The notes under the pieces: model-generated
What the model saw: the letters and a program-made list of their open reading frames with translations, nothing else
Told to the model about the DNA's origin: nothing
Database searches by the model: none
In this document: in pieces, positions 8,517-17,716 of the stretch
Position numbering within the stretch: position 1 is the first letter of the stretch
How the letters are laid out: every line of letters begins with the position of its first letter
Made by a program: the position numbers and the translations under genes
NCBI RefSeq assembly: GCF_002454115.1
Contig: NZ_DKIH01000011.1
Coordinates: 245,697 to 309,696 of the forward strand
Origin: Sphingopyxis sp. UBA6723
Lineage (GTDB): Bacteria > Pseudomonadota > Alphaproteobacteria > Sphingomonadales > Sphingomonadaceae
DNA: 64,000 nucleotides
Direction: 5' to 3'

Positions 8517-9581
8517 TCAGCGCCGTACCGCCCCCACAGCCTCGCGCGGATTGTCGCTGAACAGCCCGTCGATGCCGGTGCGCAAATAGGCCGCGATCTC
8601 GGCGCCCAAGTCACCATGCCCTGCCGGGTTCACCCCGCCCTTGTCGCCCAGCGGCAGGAAATAATTCTCGCGGCGGAACGTCCACGGATGCACCTTCAGT
8701 CCCACGGCGTGGGCGTCACGCACCAGGCTGGTCGGTTCGGCCAGCGACCCCAGCGCGCCGCGCGGGATCACCATCGCCTTGTTCGGGCCGATCCCGTCGG
8801 CATAGGAGGCGATGGTTTTCAGACCCGCGGGTGACGCCATGGCGGCATAGCTGGTGTCGGGCCGGTCGGGTGGCCCGCCTGCCGCGTCCATCAACTGGAT
8901 CAACGGCAGGTCGCTTTTCGCGCGCAGGTCGATCAGGTTCCGCACCTCGAAGCTCTGGATATAGACCGGCGCCTTGCGGCCGCGATAGCCGAAGCGGTCG
9001 AGCAGCGCGAGCAGCGGCGCCTCGTGCGGCAGGCCGATCGACGCAAAATAGCTGGGGTGCTTGGTTTCGGGATAGACCCCGACAGGTATCGTCCGGTCCT
9101 GATTCACTTCGGCCAACAGCGTCAGGATTTCCTCAAACGTCGGAATATCGAACTGGCCGTCATAATCGGTCGAGCGCAGTTTCGGCAGCCGCTCGCGCGC
9201 GCGCAGCGTCTTGAGCTCGGTCAAAGTGAAATCTTCGGTGAACCAGCCGGTCACCTCGCTGCCGTCGATCATCTTAGTCGTTTTGCGCGCCGCAAATTCG
9301 GCGCGATCGGCGACATCGGTGGTCTCTGAAATCTCATTCTCGTGCCGCGCCACCAGCACGCCGTCCTTGGTCAGCACCAGGTCGGGCTCGATAAAGTCGG
9401 CGCCCTGCGCAATCGCCAGCCGGTATGCCGCAATTGTATGCTCAGGCCGCTCGCCCGACGCGCCGCGATGCGCGATGACGATCGGCGGCCGGCCGTCCAA
9501 GGTGGATTGCGCCGTCACCGGATCAGCCGCGCAACCGGCGAGCAGCGTCAGGGCCAGCCAGGCCGCCATCCACCGGATCAT
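8517..9581 (-). CDS. Glycerophosphodiester phosphodiesterase lipoprotein (GlpQ-like)
   Basis: Hydrolyses glycerophosphodiesters to glycerol-3-phosphate plus alcohol. The 354-aa product has a lipoprotein signal with lipobox LLAGC (Cys17), then the GDPD core: HRGASGE (H38, E44), E65 and D67 in FIEPDLVLTKDG, and H80 in ARHE. All metal and catalytic positions expected for the periplasmic GlpQ type are present. The start codon overlaps the stop of the upstream ArsC/YffB-like gene by 4 bp. Confidence 0.93.
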   Translation of the reverse strand: MIRWMAAWLALTLLAGCAADPVTAQSTLDGRPPIVIAHRGASGERPEHTIAAYRLAIAQGADFIEPDLVLTKDGVLVARHENEISETTDVADRAEFAARKTTKMIDGSEVTGWFTEDFTLTELKTLRARERLPKLRSTDYDGQFDIPTFEEILTLLAEVNQDRTIPVGVYPETKHPSYFASIGLPHEAPLLALLDRFGYRGRKAPVYIQSFEVRNLIDLRAKSDLPLIQLMDAAGGPPDRPDTSYAAMASPAGLKTIASYADGIGPNKAMVIPRGALGSLAEPTSLVRDAHAVGLKVHPWTFRRENYFLPLGDKGGVNPAGHGDLGAEIAAYLRTGIDGLFSDNPREAVGAVRR

Positions 9582-9928
9582 GCCGCAAACCGCGCCTGCC
9601 AGTCGGCGGCTGAAAAGCCGACGCTGATACTGTCGGCTACCTCAACGACCGGGCGGCGGATCATCGCGGGTTGATCCAGCATCAGCGCCTTGGCCGACGC
9701 CGCGTTCAAGCCGTCTTTCTGCGCATCGGGCAGCTTGCGAAAGGTCGTTCCCGCCTTGTTGAGCAGTTTGTCCCACCCCAGCGCATCGATCCAGCTCTGC
9801 AGCCGTTCTGCGTCCAGCCCATCCTTGCGGACGTCGTGAAAGCGGTAGGCAACGCCCTGCTCATCGAGCCAGCGCCGCGCCTTTTTCACCGTGTCGCAAT
9901 TCGAAATGCCATAGAGAATCATCGTCAT
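9578..9928 (-). CDS. YffB/ArsC-like (Spx family) thioredoxin-fold protein
   Basis: A 116-residue ArsC-fold protein. The N-terminus YGISNCDTVKKARRWL with Cys11 is typical of the YffB subgroup, and RRPVVE near the C-terminus matches the substrate-arginine region. YffB-type proteins are usually annotated as arsenate reductase-like, but arsenic function is unproven. Start 9928 is used; a second in-frame ATG is two codons downstream. The longer frame to 10144 overlaps another gene and has no similarity to the family. Confidence 0.88.
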   Translation of the reverse strand: MTMILYGISNCDTVKKARRWLDEQGVAYRFHDVRKDGLDAERLQSWIDALGWDKLLNKAGTTFRKLPDAQKDGLNAASAKALMLDQPAMIRRPVVEVADSISVGFSAADWQARFAA

Positions 9929-9986
9929 GGCGCATGGATTAGCAGGCCGCGATGACAAGTTCGAGGCGGCGCGGCCGCAAATATGC

Positions 9987-10664
9987 TCATGCAATCGGCG
10001 GCCGATCGGCGAGCCGCGCGTTGGCACTGGCCAGCTTGCCGCGCAGCGCCCGGGCAAAGCCCTCGTGCAGCACGCTGGCGATCGCCGGGTTCGCCGCCAG
10101 ATAGGCGCGGAGCGCCGCCGCCGGAACGAACCACAGCCGTGCATTGCTGCCCAGCAGCACCGTTCCCGTCGCGTGGGTGCCGTCGAGCACGGTCGCTTCG
10201 CCGATCAGCGCGCCGTCGGACAATTTGCCGACCTCGGCGCCCTCGCGGTGGATCGCCGCCTGCCCTTCGGCCAAATAGAAGAGGCTGGGTGCCGCCTGAT
10301 TCTCGCGGATCAATATCTCGCCGCGCTTCGCCGAAATCCAATGCCCCTGATCGATCAGCCCGCGCGCTGCCACGGGGCTCAGCGCACTGAAATGCTCACG
10401 CCGCAGCGCCTCTTCTTCAGCCGAAAAACTGACCTTGCGCTCGCGGAGCCACAAGCGCGCCAGGATGCCGAGGTTGACGACGAGGATCGCCAGCACGAGC
10501 ATGCCATAACCGACATCGGGTTCGCGGAACAAAACCAGCGGCACGGCCACCAGCGCCGCCGCGGCGAGCCCGATCCGGACATAGTCGATGCGCACGACAA
10601 AGCTGGTCGCCAACAGCAACAGCAATGCCCCATAAACAAACCATGCGGACTCGAAATTCGCCAT
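9987..10664 (-). CDS. Three-helix membrane protein with cyclic-nucleotide-binding-like domain (Popeye-like layout)
   Basis: A 225-residue protein with three N-terminal transmembrane helices (about 8-24, 29-46, 52-72) and a cytosolic beta-roll resembling a cNMP-binding domain (GEILIRENQAAPSLFYLAEGQAAIHREG, then KLSDGALIGEATVLDG). The phosphate-binding cassette is weak: GALIGEATVLDG replaces the usual FGE...RAA, so nucleotide binding is uncertain. The layout (three helices plus cNMP-like domain) resembles Popeye-domain proteins. It is divergent from the DAHP synthase gene across 255 bp. Confidence 0.75.
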   Translation of the reverse strand: MANFESAWFVYGALLLLLATSFVVRIDYVRIGLAAAALVAVPLVLFREPDVGYGMLVLAILVVNLGILARLWLRERKVSFSAEEEALRREHFSALSPVAARGLIDQGHWISAKRGEILIRENQAAPSLFYLAEGQAAIHREGAEVGKLSDGALIGEATVLDGTHATGTVLLGSNARLWFVPAAALRAYLAANPAIASVLHEGFARALRGKLASANARLADRPPIA

Positions 10665-10919
10665 AGCCAGTCGCTTTGCGTGGAGACCCGGAATCGGGTC
10701 GTTGCATGTATAACGTCGCCGATAGCCAGATGCCTTGGACCCGCGGATTCCATTCCAAAGCTGTGAAACAAACTATCAGTTTTTGGGCCCCAAGAAAAGC
10801 ATAGGTGCGCAAATGTCACGATAATGCTAATTTTCGCGTTTGGAGGAAGGGTGCGCATTGCGTCCAAGCGACATTCGCGCCATGGCGGCGCCCGGTTTGA
10901 ACAGTGAAGACACAGGCAG

Positions 10920-12293
10920 ATGACGAAGAATTGGCAACCGCATAGCTGGCGCTCGCACGAAGCCCGGCAATTGCCCACATATCGCGACGCCGATGCGCTC
11001 GCGGCGGCGGAGCGCGAGCTCAGCAATTACCCGCCGCTGGTCTTTGCCGGCGAAGCGCGCGATTTGACCGCCGACCTTGGCCGCGTCGCCGAGGGCAAGG
11101 CGTTCCTGCTGCAGGGCGGAGACTGCGCCGAAAGCTTTGCCGAATTTCATCCGAACAACATCCGCGATACCTTTCGCGTGCTGCTCCAGATGGCGGTGGT
11201 GCTGACCTTTGCCTCGAAGATGCCCGTCGTGAAGCTCGGCCGCATGGCGGGCCAGTTCGCCAAGCCGCGCTCGGCCGACATGGAAGAGATCGATGGCGTG
11301 TCGCTGCCCAGCTATCGCGGCGACAACATTAATGACATTGCCTTCGACGCCGCAGGCCGTGAACCCGACCCGCAGCGTATGGTCAAGGCGTATAATCAGT
11401 CGGCGGCGACGCTGAACCTGCTGCGCGCCTTCGCCAACGGCGGCTATGCGAACCTGCACCAGGTCAACGCCTGGACGCACGACTTCATGGACCGCAGCCC
11501 GTGGGCGAAGAAATATCAGGAAACCGCAGGCCGGATTTCCGAAGCGCTCGCCTTCATGGAGGCGTGCGGCGTCACCCCCGAAACCGTCCCGCAGATCAAA
11601 GGCACCAGTTTTTACACCAGCCACGAAGCGCTGCTCCTCCCCTATGAGCAGGCGCTGACGCGGCAGGACAGCCTCACCGGCGGCTGGTACGATACCTCGG
11701 GCCATTTCCTGTGGGTCGGCGACCGCACCCGTTTCGAAGGATCGGCGCATATCGAGTTTCTGCGCGGAATCGGCAATCCGGTGGGTATGAAGTGCGGGCC
11801 GAGCCTCGAGCCCGACGTGCTGCTGCGCCTGCTCGACACGCTGAATCCGAACCATGTGTCGGGGCGGATGACGCTGATCACCCGCTATGGCCATGACAAG
11901 ATCGAGGCGCATCTGCCCAAGCTGGTGCGCGCGGTGAAGGAATCGGGCCACCCCGTCGTCTGGTCGTGTGACCCGATGCACGGCAATGTCATCAAGACAC
12001 CCAACGGGTACAAGACACGCCCGTTCGAACGCATCCTTGCCGAAGTGCGCGGCTTTTTCGCTGTGCACCGCGCCGAGGGTACGCATGGCGGCGGCATCCA
12101 TATCGAGATGACCGGCCAGAATGTCACCGAATGCACCGGCGGCGCGATGGACGTGACGCAGATGGACCTTGCAGACCGCTATCATACGCACTGCGACCCG
12201 CGGTTGAACGCGGGGCAGTCGCTGGAACTGGCGTTCCTGCTGGCCGAAATGCTCAATCAGGAAATGACCGAGCGGGCGAAGCAGGCGGCTTAG
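10920..12293 (+). CDS. Class II 3-deoxy-7-phosphoheptulonate synthase (DAHP synthase)
   Basis: Catalyses the first step of the shikimate pathway from PEP and erythrose-4-phosphate. The 457-aa length and the QGGDCAESF motif (metal ligand Cys69) identify the class II, plant/actinobacterial-like type. [14 protein letters not shown] and CDPMHGN near residue 355 are also diagnostic. No other aro gene is adjacent. The ribosome binding site is weak. A REPIN-like element follows 6 bp after the stop. Confidence 0.96.
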   Translation: MTKNWQPHSWRSHEARQLPTYRDADALAAAERELSNYPPLVFAGEARDLTADLGRVAEGKAFLLQGGDCAESFAEFHPNNIRDTFRVLLQMAVVLTFASKMPVVKLGRMAGQFAKPRSADMEEIDGVSLPSYRGDNINDIAFDAAGREPDPQRMVKAYNQSAATLNLLRAFANGGYANLHQVNAWTHDFMDRSPWAKKYQETAGRISEALAFMEACGVTPETVPQIKGTSFYTSHEALLLPYEQALTRQDSLTGGWYDTSGHFLWVGDRTRFEGSAHIEFLRGIGNPVGMKCGPSLEPDVLLRLLDTLNPNHVSGRMTLITRYGHDKIEAHLPKLVRAVKESGHPVVWSCDPMHGNVIKTPNGYKTRPFERILAEVRGFFAVHRAEGTHGGGIHIEMTGQNVTECTGGAMDVTQMDLADRYHTHCDPRLNAGQSLELAFLLAEMLNQEMTERAKQAA

Positions 12294-12299
12294 CTCTCA

Positions 12300-12391
12300 C
12301 CGTCGCCCCCGCGAAGGCGGGGGCCGCTGGAAGTTTACGGATCGACGCCGTGCAAGCCCGGTAGCGGCCCCCGCCTTCGCGGGGGCGACGG
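12300..12391. repeat. REPIN-like element C
   Basis: The 29-nt arm at 12300-12328 is the exact reverse complement of 12363-12391. Each arm is itself a hairpin (CCCCCGC-GAAG-GCGGGGG). The 34-bp core begins GGAAGTTTACG. It sits between convergent genes (DAHP synthase and M28 peptidase). Element D at 16.4 kb has the same arms and a similar core start. Confidence 0.9.
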
Positions 12392-12396
12392 CGCAG

Positions 12397-13902
12397 CTAC
12401 TTCCCCGGCCACGCCTTCACGTCGCCAAATGCCCGCCCCAACGCGACGTGCAAGTCGGCATCCTCTGCCGCGCCGCCCAACGGGATCGCGTCGCTGAAAT
12501 TATCGCTCGGGCCGTGGTAGGCGCCGCCCAGAAACGACTGCAGCAGCGGCATGTTCGAAAAACTCCCCCCGACCATCAGCGACGTCACGCCCTTGGCGCC
12601 CAGCGCCCAGCCGTCCTGCCGCTGGATGAAGGCATCGGCCTCGCCATCCTCGTCGAGCTTGCGGCCGAGCTTCGTCGCGGCGGCGCGCACCACCGCGTCA
12701 TAGGCGGGCTTGCCGCGGCCGATCGTCGCGACCGGTGTCCCGCGCGGTGAAATCGCGATCGTATCGACATTCAGCGCGACGGTGATGTCGGACAGCGGCA
12801 CCACCGGATTATCGGCAAAATAATGCGCGCCGAGCAGACCCTTTTCTTCCGCCGTGGTCGCCAGGAAATAGATGTCGCGATCGGGGCGCTGCCCCGACGC
12901 CAGCCGCTTGGCGACCTCGATCAGCACCGCGATCCCGCTCGCATTGTCGACCGCACCGTTACAGATGCGATCGGCCTCGCCTTCCGCGCCGCAGATGCCG
13001 AGGTGGTCCCAATGGCCCAGAAACAGCACCGCCTTGCCGTCGGGCTTGGCGCCGGGCAGCTTGGCCAAAACATTGTTGCTGACAAAAGGCCGGATTGCCG
13101 ATTGAGTCGCCAGATCGGCGGTCACCGGCAACGCAATCCCCTTGTAATCGGGCGACTTGGCGGCCTCGCGAACCGCGGCGCCATCCTGCCCCGCTTTTTT
13201 CAGCAGCGCATCGGCGGCCTCAAGCGACAGAAAGCCGCTGACCGGCGCGCCGGGTTTGGCGCTGGCCAGCCGCATCGCCGTGCTGCCCGCACTTTCGCGC
13301 AGCTGCGCCCATGGGACCGCATCGGTCGCGATCACCAGCACCGCCGCGGCGCCCGCATCGGCCAACATCTGCCGCCGCTCGCGATAACGCGGCAGCTTGT
13401 CGCCGAACGGCGCATTGTCGAACAACATGATCGCCAGCTTGCCGGTGACGTCGGCATTGACCTTGCCCGCGCCATCGACGCCATAGCCGACAAATACCGC
13501 GGGGACGTCGGACAGCGACATTGACGCGTCGCGCCCGGTCAGGATGATGCCGTCATCCTCGATCGCGAAATCGCGGCCGTGCACCTTGAACTTGGCGTTG
13601 CCGCTAACGGCGCGACTCTCGACAAACGGGATCGGCTGCAACCAAGGCGTTGTGCTGCCCGGTACGGCTTCGAGGCCAGCCTTGGCCCATTCGCCGACGA
13701 TATAGGCGATGGTGCGATCCTCGCCGTCGGTGCCCGGGGCGCGCCCTTCGAACGCGTCGTCCGCCAGCACCTTGATATGCGCGGCGAGCTGGGCCTCCGT
13801 GACCGGCGCGTCAGCCTTGGCGGGCACGGCGGAGGCGGCGGAGGGCAAGCTGGAGATGAGGGCGACGGCCGCGATAGCGGCGTGGAAACGAATGAACTTC
13901 AT
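12397..13902 (-). CDS. Secreted M28-family zinc aminopeptidase
   Basis: A 501-residue exported peptidase. A signal peptide ending near SSLPSAASA precedes a PA-like insert (about residues 130-250) and an M28 catalytic domain. Visible metal-site motifs are GHWDHLG, GAVDNASGIAVL (Asp), TTAEEKGLLGAHYF (Glu-Glu) and LNVDT (Asp). Likely role is periplasmic or outer-surface peptide trimming. Start 13902 is chosen because the signal peptide begins there; an upstream in-frame ATG at 13920 adds only MPCGGP. Confidence 0.9.
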   Translation of the reverse strand: MKFIRFHAAIAAVALISSLPSAASAVPAKADAPVTEAQLAAHIKVLADDAFEGRAPGTDGEDRTIAYIVGEWAKAGLEAVPGSTTPWLQPIPFVESRAVSGNAKFKVHGRDFAIEDDGIILTGRDASMSLSDVPAVFVGYGVDGAGKVNADVTGKLAIMLFDNAPFGDKLPRYRERRQMLADAGAAAVLVIATDAVPWAQLRESAGSTAMRLASAKPGAPVSGFLSLEAADALLKKAGQDGAAVREAAKSPDYKGIALPVTADLATQSAIRPFVSNNVLAKLPGAKPDGKAVLFLGHWDHLGICGAEGEADRICNGAVDNASGIAVLIEVAKRLASGQRPDRDIYFLATTAEEKGLLGAHYFADNPVVPLSDITVALNVDTIAISPRGTPVATIGRGKPAYDAVVRAAATKLGRKLDEDGEADAFIQRQDGWALGAKGVTSLMVGGSFSNMPLLQSFLGGAYHGPSDNFSDAIPLGGAAEDADLHVALGRAFGDVKAWPGK

Positions 13903-13972
13903 GGGGCCGCCGCATGGCATTTCCGCCGCGGGCAGGCAAGGCGCGTTCGTCGAACGACGAATGGCGTCAACA

Positions 13973-14105
13973 AAGCCCCTCCCCTTCAGGGGAGGGGTTG
14001 GGGTGGGGTCTCGCGGCGTAGCGCAAGGCCGACAGACCCCCCCCCGCTGCGACTAGGCAGCAAGCTGCCAAGTCTTGCTGCCCCTCCCCTAAAGGAGAGG
14101 GGCTT
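13973..14105. repeat. REPIN-like element I
   Basis: A perfect 9-bp hairpin CCCCTCCCC-TTCA-GGGGAGGGG (13976-13997) is mirrored by a weaker one at about 14081-14103. The outer ends AAGCCCCTC and GAGGGGCTT are inverted. The core includes a run of eight C residues and an internal hairpin (GGCAGCAAGCTGCC). It lies between two minus-strand genes. Confidence 0.8.
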
Positions 14106-14110
14106 AAACA

Positions 14111-14920
14111 TTATCGCCCCGCCCGCACCAGCAGCGCCCGCGCCGCCGCGACGTGCATATCCTCGATCATCCGTCCGTCATGCCGCTGCGCCCCGCCGGT
14201 GGCGGCGGCAACCAACGCCTCAGCAGCGGCGATCTCACGCGCCGACGCGGCAAAAGCGGCGTTGCACGGATCGACCTGCGACGGGTGGATCAGCGTCTTG
14301 CCGTCGAAACCGAGCCGGCGTCCTTCGGCGGCTTCGGTAGCAAAGCCAGCAGCGTCGTCAATCGCGTTGTAAACTCCGTCGAACGCCCAAACGTCCGCGG
14401 CGCGCGCCGCCATCACAATCCCCTGAATCGCGTGGCTCATCGCGCCGCGATCCATGCCGTCGGGCAATTTCAATTCATGCGCAAGGTCATTCAGGCCCGC
14501 GATCAACCCAGCCACCGCAGGGTCCGTCGCGATGTCCCGCGCCGCATAGATTGCCGTGGGCGTTTCGATCATCGCCAGCACCGGCAGCCCCAGCCCGCGC
14601 ACCGGACCCAGATCAGCAGGGGCATCGACCTTGGGCAGGACCACCGCATCAAGCTTCAGATCGGCAAGCGCGTCGATATCCGCCGCCTGCTCCGCCGTCC
14701 CGGTCGCGTTGATCCGCACCGCGACGCGCTTGCCCGGAAAGCCCGCCAACACCGCGGCGCGCATCGCGGCGCGCGCTTCGGCCTTGCGATCGGCCGGAAC
14801 GGCGTCCTCCAGGTCGATGATCAGCATGTCGGCGGCCAGCCCACCCGCTTTTTCCAGCGCGCGGGCGTTCGAGCCGGGAACATAGAGCAGCGAGCGGGGC
14901 GCGAAGATGTCTTGGGTCAT
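14111..14920 (-). CDS. HpcH/HpaI aldolase / CitE-like CoA ester lyase
   Basis: A 269-residue TIM-barrel enzyme of the CitE/malyl-CoA lyase superfamily. RSLLYVPGSNARALEKA, DLEDAVPADRK (metal Asp/Glu) and RINATG are typical, as are the MIETPTAIY metal Glu and DGKTLIHPSQV. The substrate cannot be deduced; no citrate lyase subunits or acyl-CoA genes are nearby. The ATG at 14920 is used, since upstream residues to 14956 are not conserved-looking. It is divergent from the SPFH gene. Confidence 0.87.
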   Translation of the reverse strand: MTQDIFAPRSLLYVPGSNARALEKAGGLAADMLIIDLEDAVPADRKAEARAAMRAAVLAGFPGKRVAVRINATGTAEQAADIDALADLKLDAVVLPKVDAPADLGPVRGLGLPVLAMIETPTAIYAARDIATDPAVAGLIAGLNDLAHELKLPDGMDRGAMSHAIQGIVMAARAADVWAFDGVYNAIDDAAGFATEAAEGRRLGFDGKTLIHPSQVDPCNAAFAASAREIAAAEALVAAATGGAQRHDGRMIEDMHVAAARALLVRAGR

Positions 14921-14963
14921 GCGCTTTTGTCTGGCGCAACCGGGCCATTCTCGCAATAAAGGA

Positions 14964-14975
14964 GTGAGGCCTCAC
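14964..14975. promoter_or_regulatory. 12-bp perfect palindrome in a divergent promoter region
   Basis: GTGAGGCCTCAC lies between the divergent CitE-like and SPFH genes. It has no loop, so it is not a terminator, and could be a regulator binding site. No regulator gene is adjacent. Confidence 0.3.
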
Positions 14976-15001
14976 GGTCAGGTTCGCAGAGGGGATTTTC
15001 G

Positions 15002-15943
15002 ATGGACTATTGGTTTCCGATCGCACTCGTCGTGCTGGCGGCGGTGTTCCTGCTGTGGGCGCTGACCCCGGTTCGTCAGGGTTTCAGCTACACCATCGAA
15101 CGCTTCGGCCGCTACACCCACACCGCTCAGCCGGGCTTGAACTTCATCATGCCGATCTTCGATCGCGTCGGCCGCAAGGTCAATATGATGGAGCAGGTGC
15201 TCGACATTCCCGGCCAGGAAATCATCACCAAGGACAATGCGATGGTCGCGGTCGACGGCGTCGTCTTCTTCCAGGTGCTCGACGCCGCCAAGGCCGCCTA
15301 TGAAGTCAGCGACCTGTATCTGGCGATCATGAACCTGACCACGACGAACCTGCGCACCGTCATGGGATCGATGGACCTCGACGAAACATTGTCGAAGCGC
15401 GACCATATCAACGCCCGCCTGCTCGTCGTGGTCGATGAGGCGACGACGCCGTGGGGGGTGAAGATCACCCGCGTCGAGATCAAGGACATCCGCCCGCCCG
15501 CCGACATTTCGAACGCCATGGCGCGGCAGATGAAGGCCGAGCGTGAGAAGCGCGCCAACATCCTGGAAGCCGAAGGCATGCGGGCATCGGAAATCCTGCG
15601 CGCCGAGGGCGAGAAGCAGGGCCAGATCCTGCAGGCCGAGGGTCGCCGCGAGGCCGCCTTCCGCGACGCCGAAGCGCGCGAACGCGAAGCCGAGGCCGAA
15701 GCCAAGGCAACCCAGATGGTGTCCGACGCGATCGCGGGCGGTAACGCGCAGGCGATCAATTACTTCATCGCCCAAAAATATGTCGAAGCCGTCAGCCAGT
15801 TCGCGACCAGCCCGAACAGCAAGACGATCCTTTTCCCGGTCGAGGCGACGCAGCTGATCGGCACGCTCGGCGGCATCGGCGAACTCGCCAAGGATGCGTT
15901 CGAGCGCGGCCCGACGCCGCCGACAACCCCGGGAGTGCGCTGA
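15002..15943 (+). CDS. SPFH/band-7 domain membrane protein (stomatin/QmcA-like)
   Basis: A 313-aa protein with one N-terminal transmembrane helix ([19 protein letters not shown]), an SPFH domain (about residues 25-190) and a long coiled-coil rich in Ala/Glu ([29 protein letters not shown]). Such proteins form membrane microdomain oligomers. The partner NfeD gene begins 1 nt after its stop, the standard SPFH-NfeD operon. Confidence 0.93.
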   Translation: MDYWFPIALVVLAAVFLLWALTPVRQGFSYTIERFGRYTHTAQPGLNFIMPIFDRVGRKVNMMEQVLDIPGQEIITKDNAMVAVDGVVFFQVLDAAKAAYEVSDLYLAIMNLTTTNLRTVMGSMDLDETLSKRDHINARLLVVVDEATTPWGVKITRVEIKDIRPPADISNAMARQMKAEREKRANILEAEGMRASEILRAEGEKQGQILQAEGRREAAFRDAEAREREAEAEAKATQMVSDAIAGGNAQAINYFIAQKYVEAVSQFATSPNSKTILFPVEATQLIGTLGGIGELAKDAFERGPTPPTTPGVR

Positions 15944-15944
15944 G

Positions 15945-16391
15945 ATGCCCGATTGGCTGTCGAACATGGAGCCGCATTGGGCGTGGCTCACCGTCGGGGT
16001 GCTTCTATGCGCCGCCGAAATCGTCGCGCCGGGGTTCTTCCTCGTCTGGCTGGGGGTCGCGGCGATCGCGACCGGCGTTCTCGCCTTCCTTTTGCCGATC
16101 GGCGTCCCGATGCAGCTTGGCGTCTTTGCCGTGCTGGCGTTCATCGCGCTCTACAGCGCGCGGCGCTGGCTCAGGAATAACCCGATCGTGTCGACCGACC
16201 CGCTGCTCAACCAGCGCGGCGGGCGGCTGATCGGCGAAGTGTTGACCTTGGTCACCGCAATCGAAAACGGTCGCGGCCGCGCCAAGGTCGGCGACGGCGA
16301 ATGGCCGGTGCGCGGGCCGGATGCCGCCGAGGGGACCAAGGTCCGCGTCGTCAGCGCCGACGGCGGGGTGCTGGTGGTCGAGGCGGCCTGA
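15945..16391 (+). CDS. NfeD-family membrane protein
   Basis: A 148-residue short NfeD with three or so transmembrane helices (WLTVGVLLCAAEIVAPGFFLVW and following) and a C-terminal OB-fold (GRGRAKVGDGEWPVRG...GTKVRVVSADGGVLVVE). It works with the upstream SPFH protein; the ClpP-like protease domain of long NfeD forms is absent. The start is set by the 1-nt spacing from the SPFH stop and the conserved hydrophobic N-terminus. Confidence 0.92.
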   Translation: MPDWLSNMEPHWAWLTVGVLLCAAEIVAPGFFLVWLGVAAIATGVLAFLLPIGVPMQLGVFAVLAFIALYSARRWLRNNPIVSTDPLLNQRGGRLIGEVLTLVTAIENGRGRAKVGDGEWPVRGPDAAEGTKVRVVSADGGVLVVEAA

Positions 16392-16396
16392 CAAAG

Positions 16397-16487
16397 CCGT
16401 CGCCCCCGCGAAGGCGGGGGCCGCTGGAGGTTTACGTAGCATCGACCAATAGGGCCGACAGCGGCCCCCGCCTTCGCGGGGGCGACG
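16397..16487. repeat. REPIN-like element D
   Basis: The arms at 16397-16425 and 16460-16487 are inverted copies of the same sequence found in element C. The core begins GGAGGTTTACG, close to the GGAAGTTTACG of C, then diverges. It is placed 6 bp after the nfeD stop, between convergent genes. Confidence 0.9.
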
Positions 16488-16503
16488 ATTTTGCATTCAG
16501 CAA

Positions 16504-17034
16504 TCAGCCGCCTTTGGGCCGCGCATAAATCCCCACGACATGGCCCAGCGCATCGCTCTGGCCGATGCGCCGAAACCCCAGCTTGGCCGCCACCCGTTCC
16601 GACGCATCATTGCCCGGATCGATGATGCAGCGCACCTCGGCGGCATCGAGGTTCGCATCGGCCCAGCCAAGCGCCGCGGTCATCGCCTCGGTCGCAAATC
16701 CCGCACCCCAATGGTCGGCGTCGAACGCCCAGCCCGCCTCGGGCAGCCCTTCCAGCTCGGGGATGCCGCGGCCGAAATAGCTTAGGCCCCCCATGCCGAC
16801 GAGCGCATCGCTCGCCTTGTCGGCGAACACCCAATAGCCGAAGCCCATCACCGGCCACAGCCCGGCCGAACTCAGAAACTTGCCCCAGCTAACGTCGGGC
16901 GCGCGCGGTTCGCCGCCGATGAAGCGAGTGACGCGTTCGTCGGCCCACATTGCGATATGGACGTCCTTGTCGGACAGGCGGCCGGGGCGCAGCCGCAGGC
17001 GCTCGGTTTCGATGACGGGAGCAATATGGAACAT
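16504..17034 (-). CDS. GNAT-family N-acetyltransferase (RimJ/RimL type)
   Basis: A 176-residue acetyltransferase opening with the RimJ-like ETERLRLRPGRLSDKD and containing the acetyl-CoA loop region HWGAGFATEAMTAALGWA and RVAAKLGFRRIG. Substrate unknown. The start is set at 17034, where the conserved fold begins; the frame remains open upstream to 17394 but there it overlaps the next gene. Confidence 0.85.
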   Translation of the reverse strand: MFHIAPVIETERLRLRPGRLSDKDVHIAMWADERVTRFIGGEPRAPDVSWGKFLSSAGLWPVMGFGYWVFADKASDALVGMGGLSYFGRGIPELEGLPEAGWAFDADHWGAGFATEAMTAALGWADANLDAAEVRCIIDPGNDASERVAAKLGFRRIGQSDALGHVVGIYARPKGG

Positions 17035-17066
17035 GCGCGCGGATGTGCCGAAGCCCGCCCGGCGGG

Positions 17067-17627
17067 TCAATCGGGGATCAGATAATGGTCGAACAGGTCG
17101 TGCAGCACCGCCTTGCCGTCGACCTGCGCCTTGGCGCGCATCACCGCGAGCGTATCGACGCGGGTGAGCACGTCGACGTGCTTCAGCACGACATGATAAT
17201 GTGGCCGATTGGTGAAATCGTGAAAGAGCAGGATGCAGTCGGGTTTGCAGTGAATGATCGCCTGCAACAGGCACGCGACACGAAAGCGCCCGTCGATCAG
17301 CACCGCATCGGGGCTGCCGCCCATGCCGCGCCAGATTTGCGTGTGATAGCGCGGCCAGTCGCGCAGGCGGCTTTCGTCGGCCGGATAGCCCCATTCGCCG
17401 ACCGGGCCGACGTCGATGTGGACCGGCGTGAATTCGACCGCTTCGTCCGCGATGTCAGCCTGCACCTTGGCCAGCCAGGCTGGGTCGCTGTCAACGCTGA
17501 CAATCCGCCGCACCTGCCGCGCCGCCACCAATGTGCTGCCGCCGCAGCCAAATTCCAGCAGCGACGACAGCCCCGCCAGTTGCAGCTCAAGCTGCGTGAC
17601 TTCCGCAGCGGTCATTTGTGGTTGCAT
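17067..17627 (-). CDS. Methyltransferase-like protein (class I SAM fold)
   Basis: A 186-residue protein. LLEFGCGGSTLVAA resembles motif I of Rossmann SAM-dependent methyltransferases, SVDSDPAWL the acidic residue after strand 2, and DAVLIDGRFRVACLLQA the DxDG-type strand 4 motif. The substrate is unknown. The start at 17627 is supported by a strong GGAGGGG ribosome binding site; the earlier ATG at 17645 lacks one. Confidence 0.7.
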   Translation of the reverse strand: MQPQMTAAEVTQLELQLAGLSSLLEFGCGGSTLVAARQVRRIVSVDSDPAWLAKVQADIADEAVEFTPVHIDVGPVGEWGYPADESRLRDWPRYHTQIWRGMGGSPDAVLIDGRFRVACLLQAIIHCKPDCILLFHDFTNRPHYHVVLKHVDVLTRVDTLAVMRAKAQVDGKAVLHDLFDHYLIPD

Positions 17628-17716
17628 GGTCCCCTCCACTAGCATGGGATATGGGACGCGGGGGGCGGCGTCCAGTCGCCATTGGCGGGGATCGGGCTGG
17701 CTGATAGGGTGGAGCG

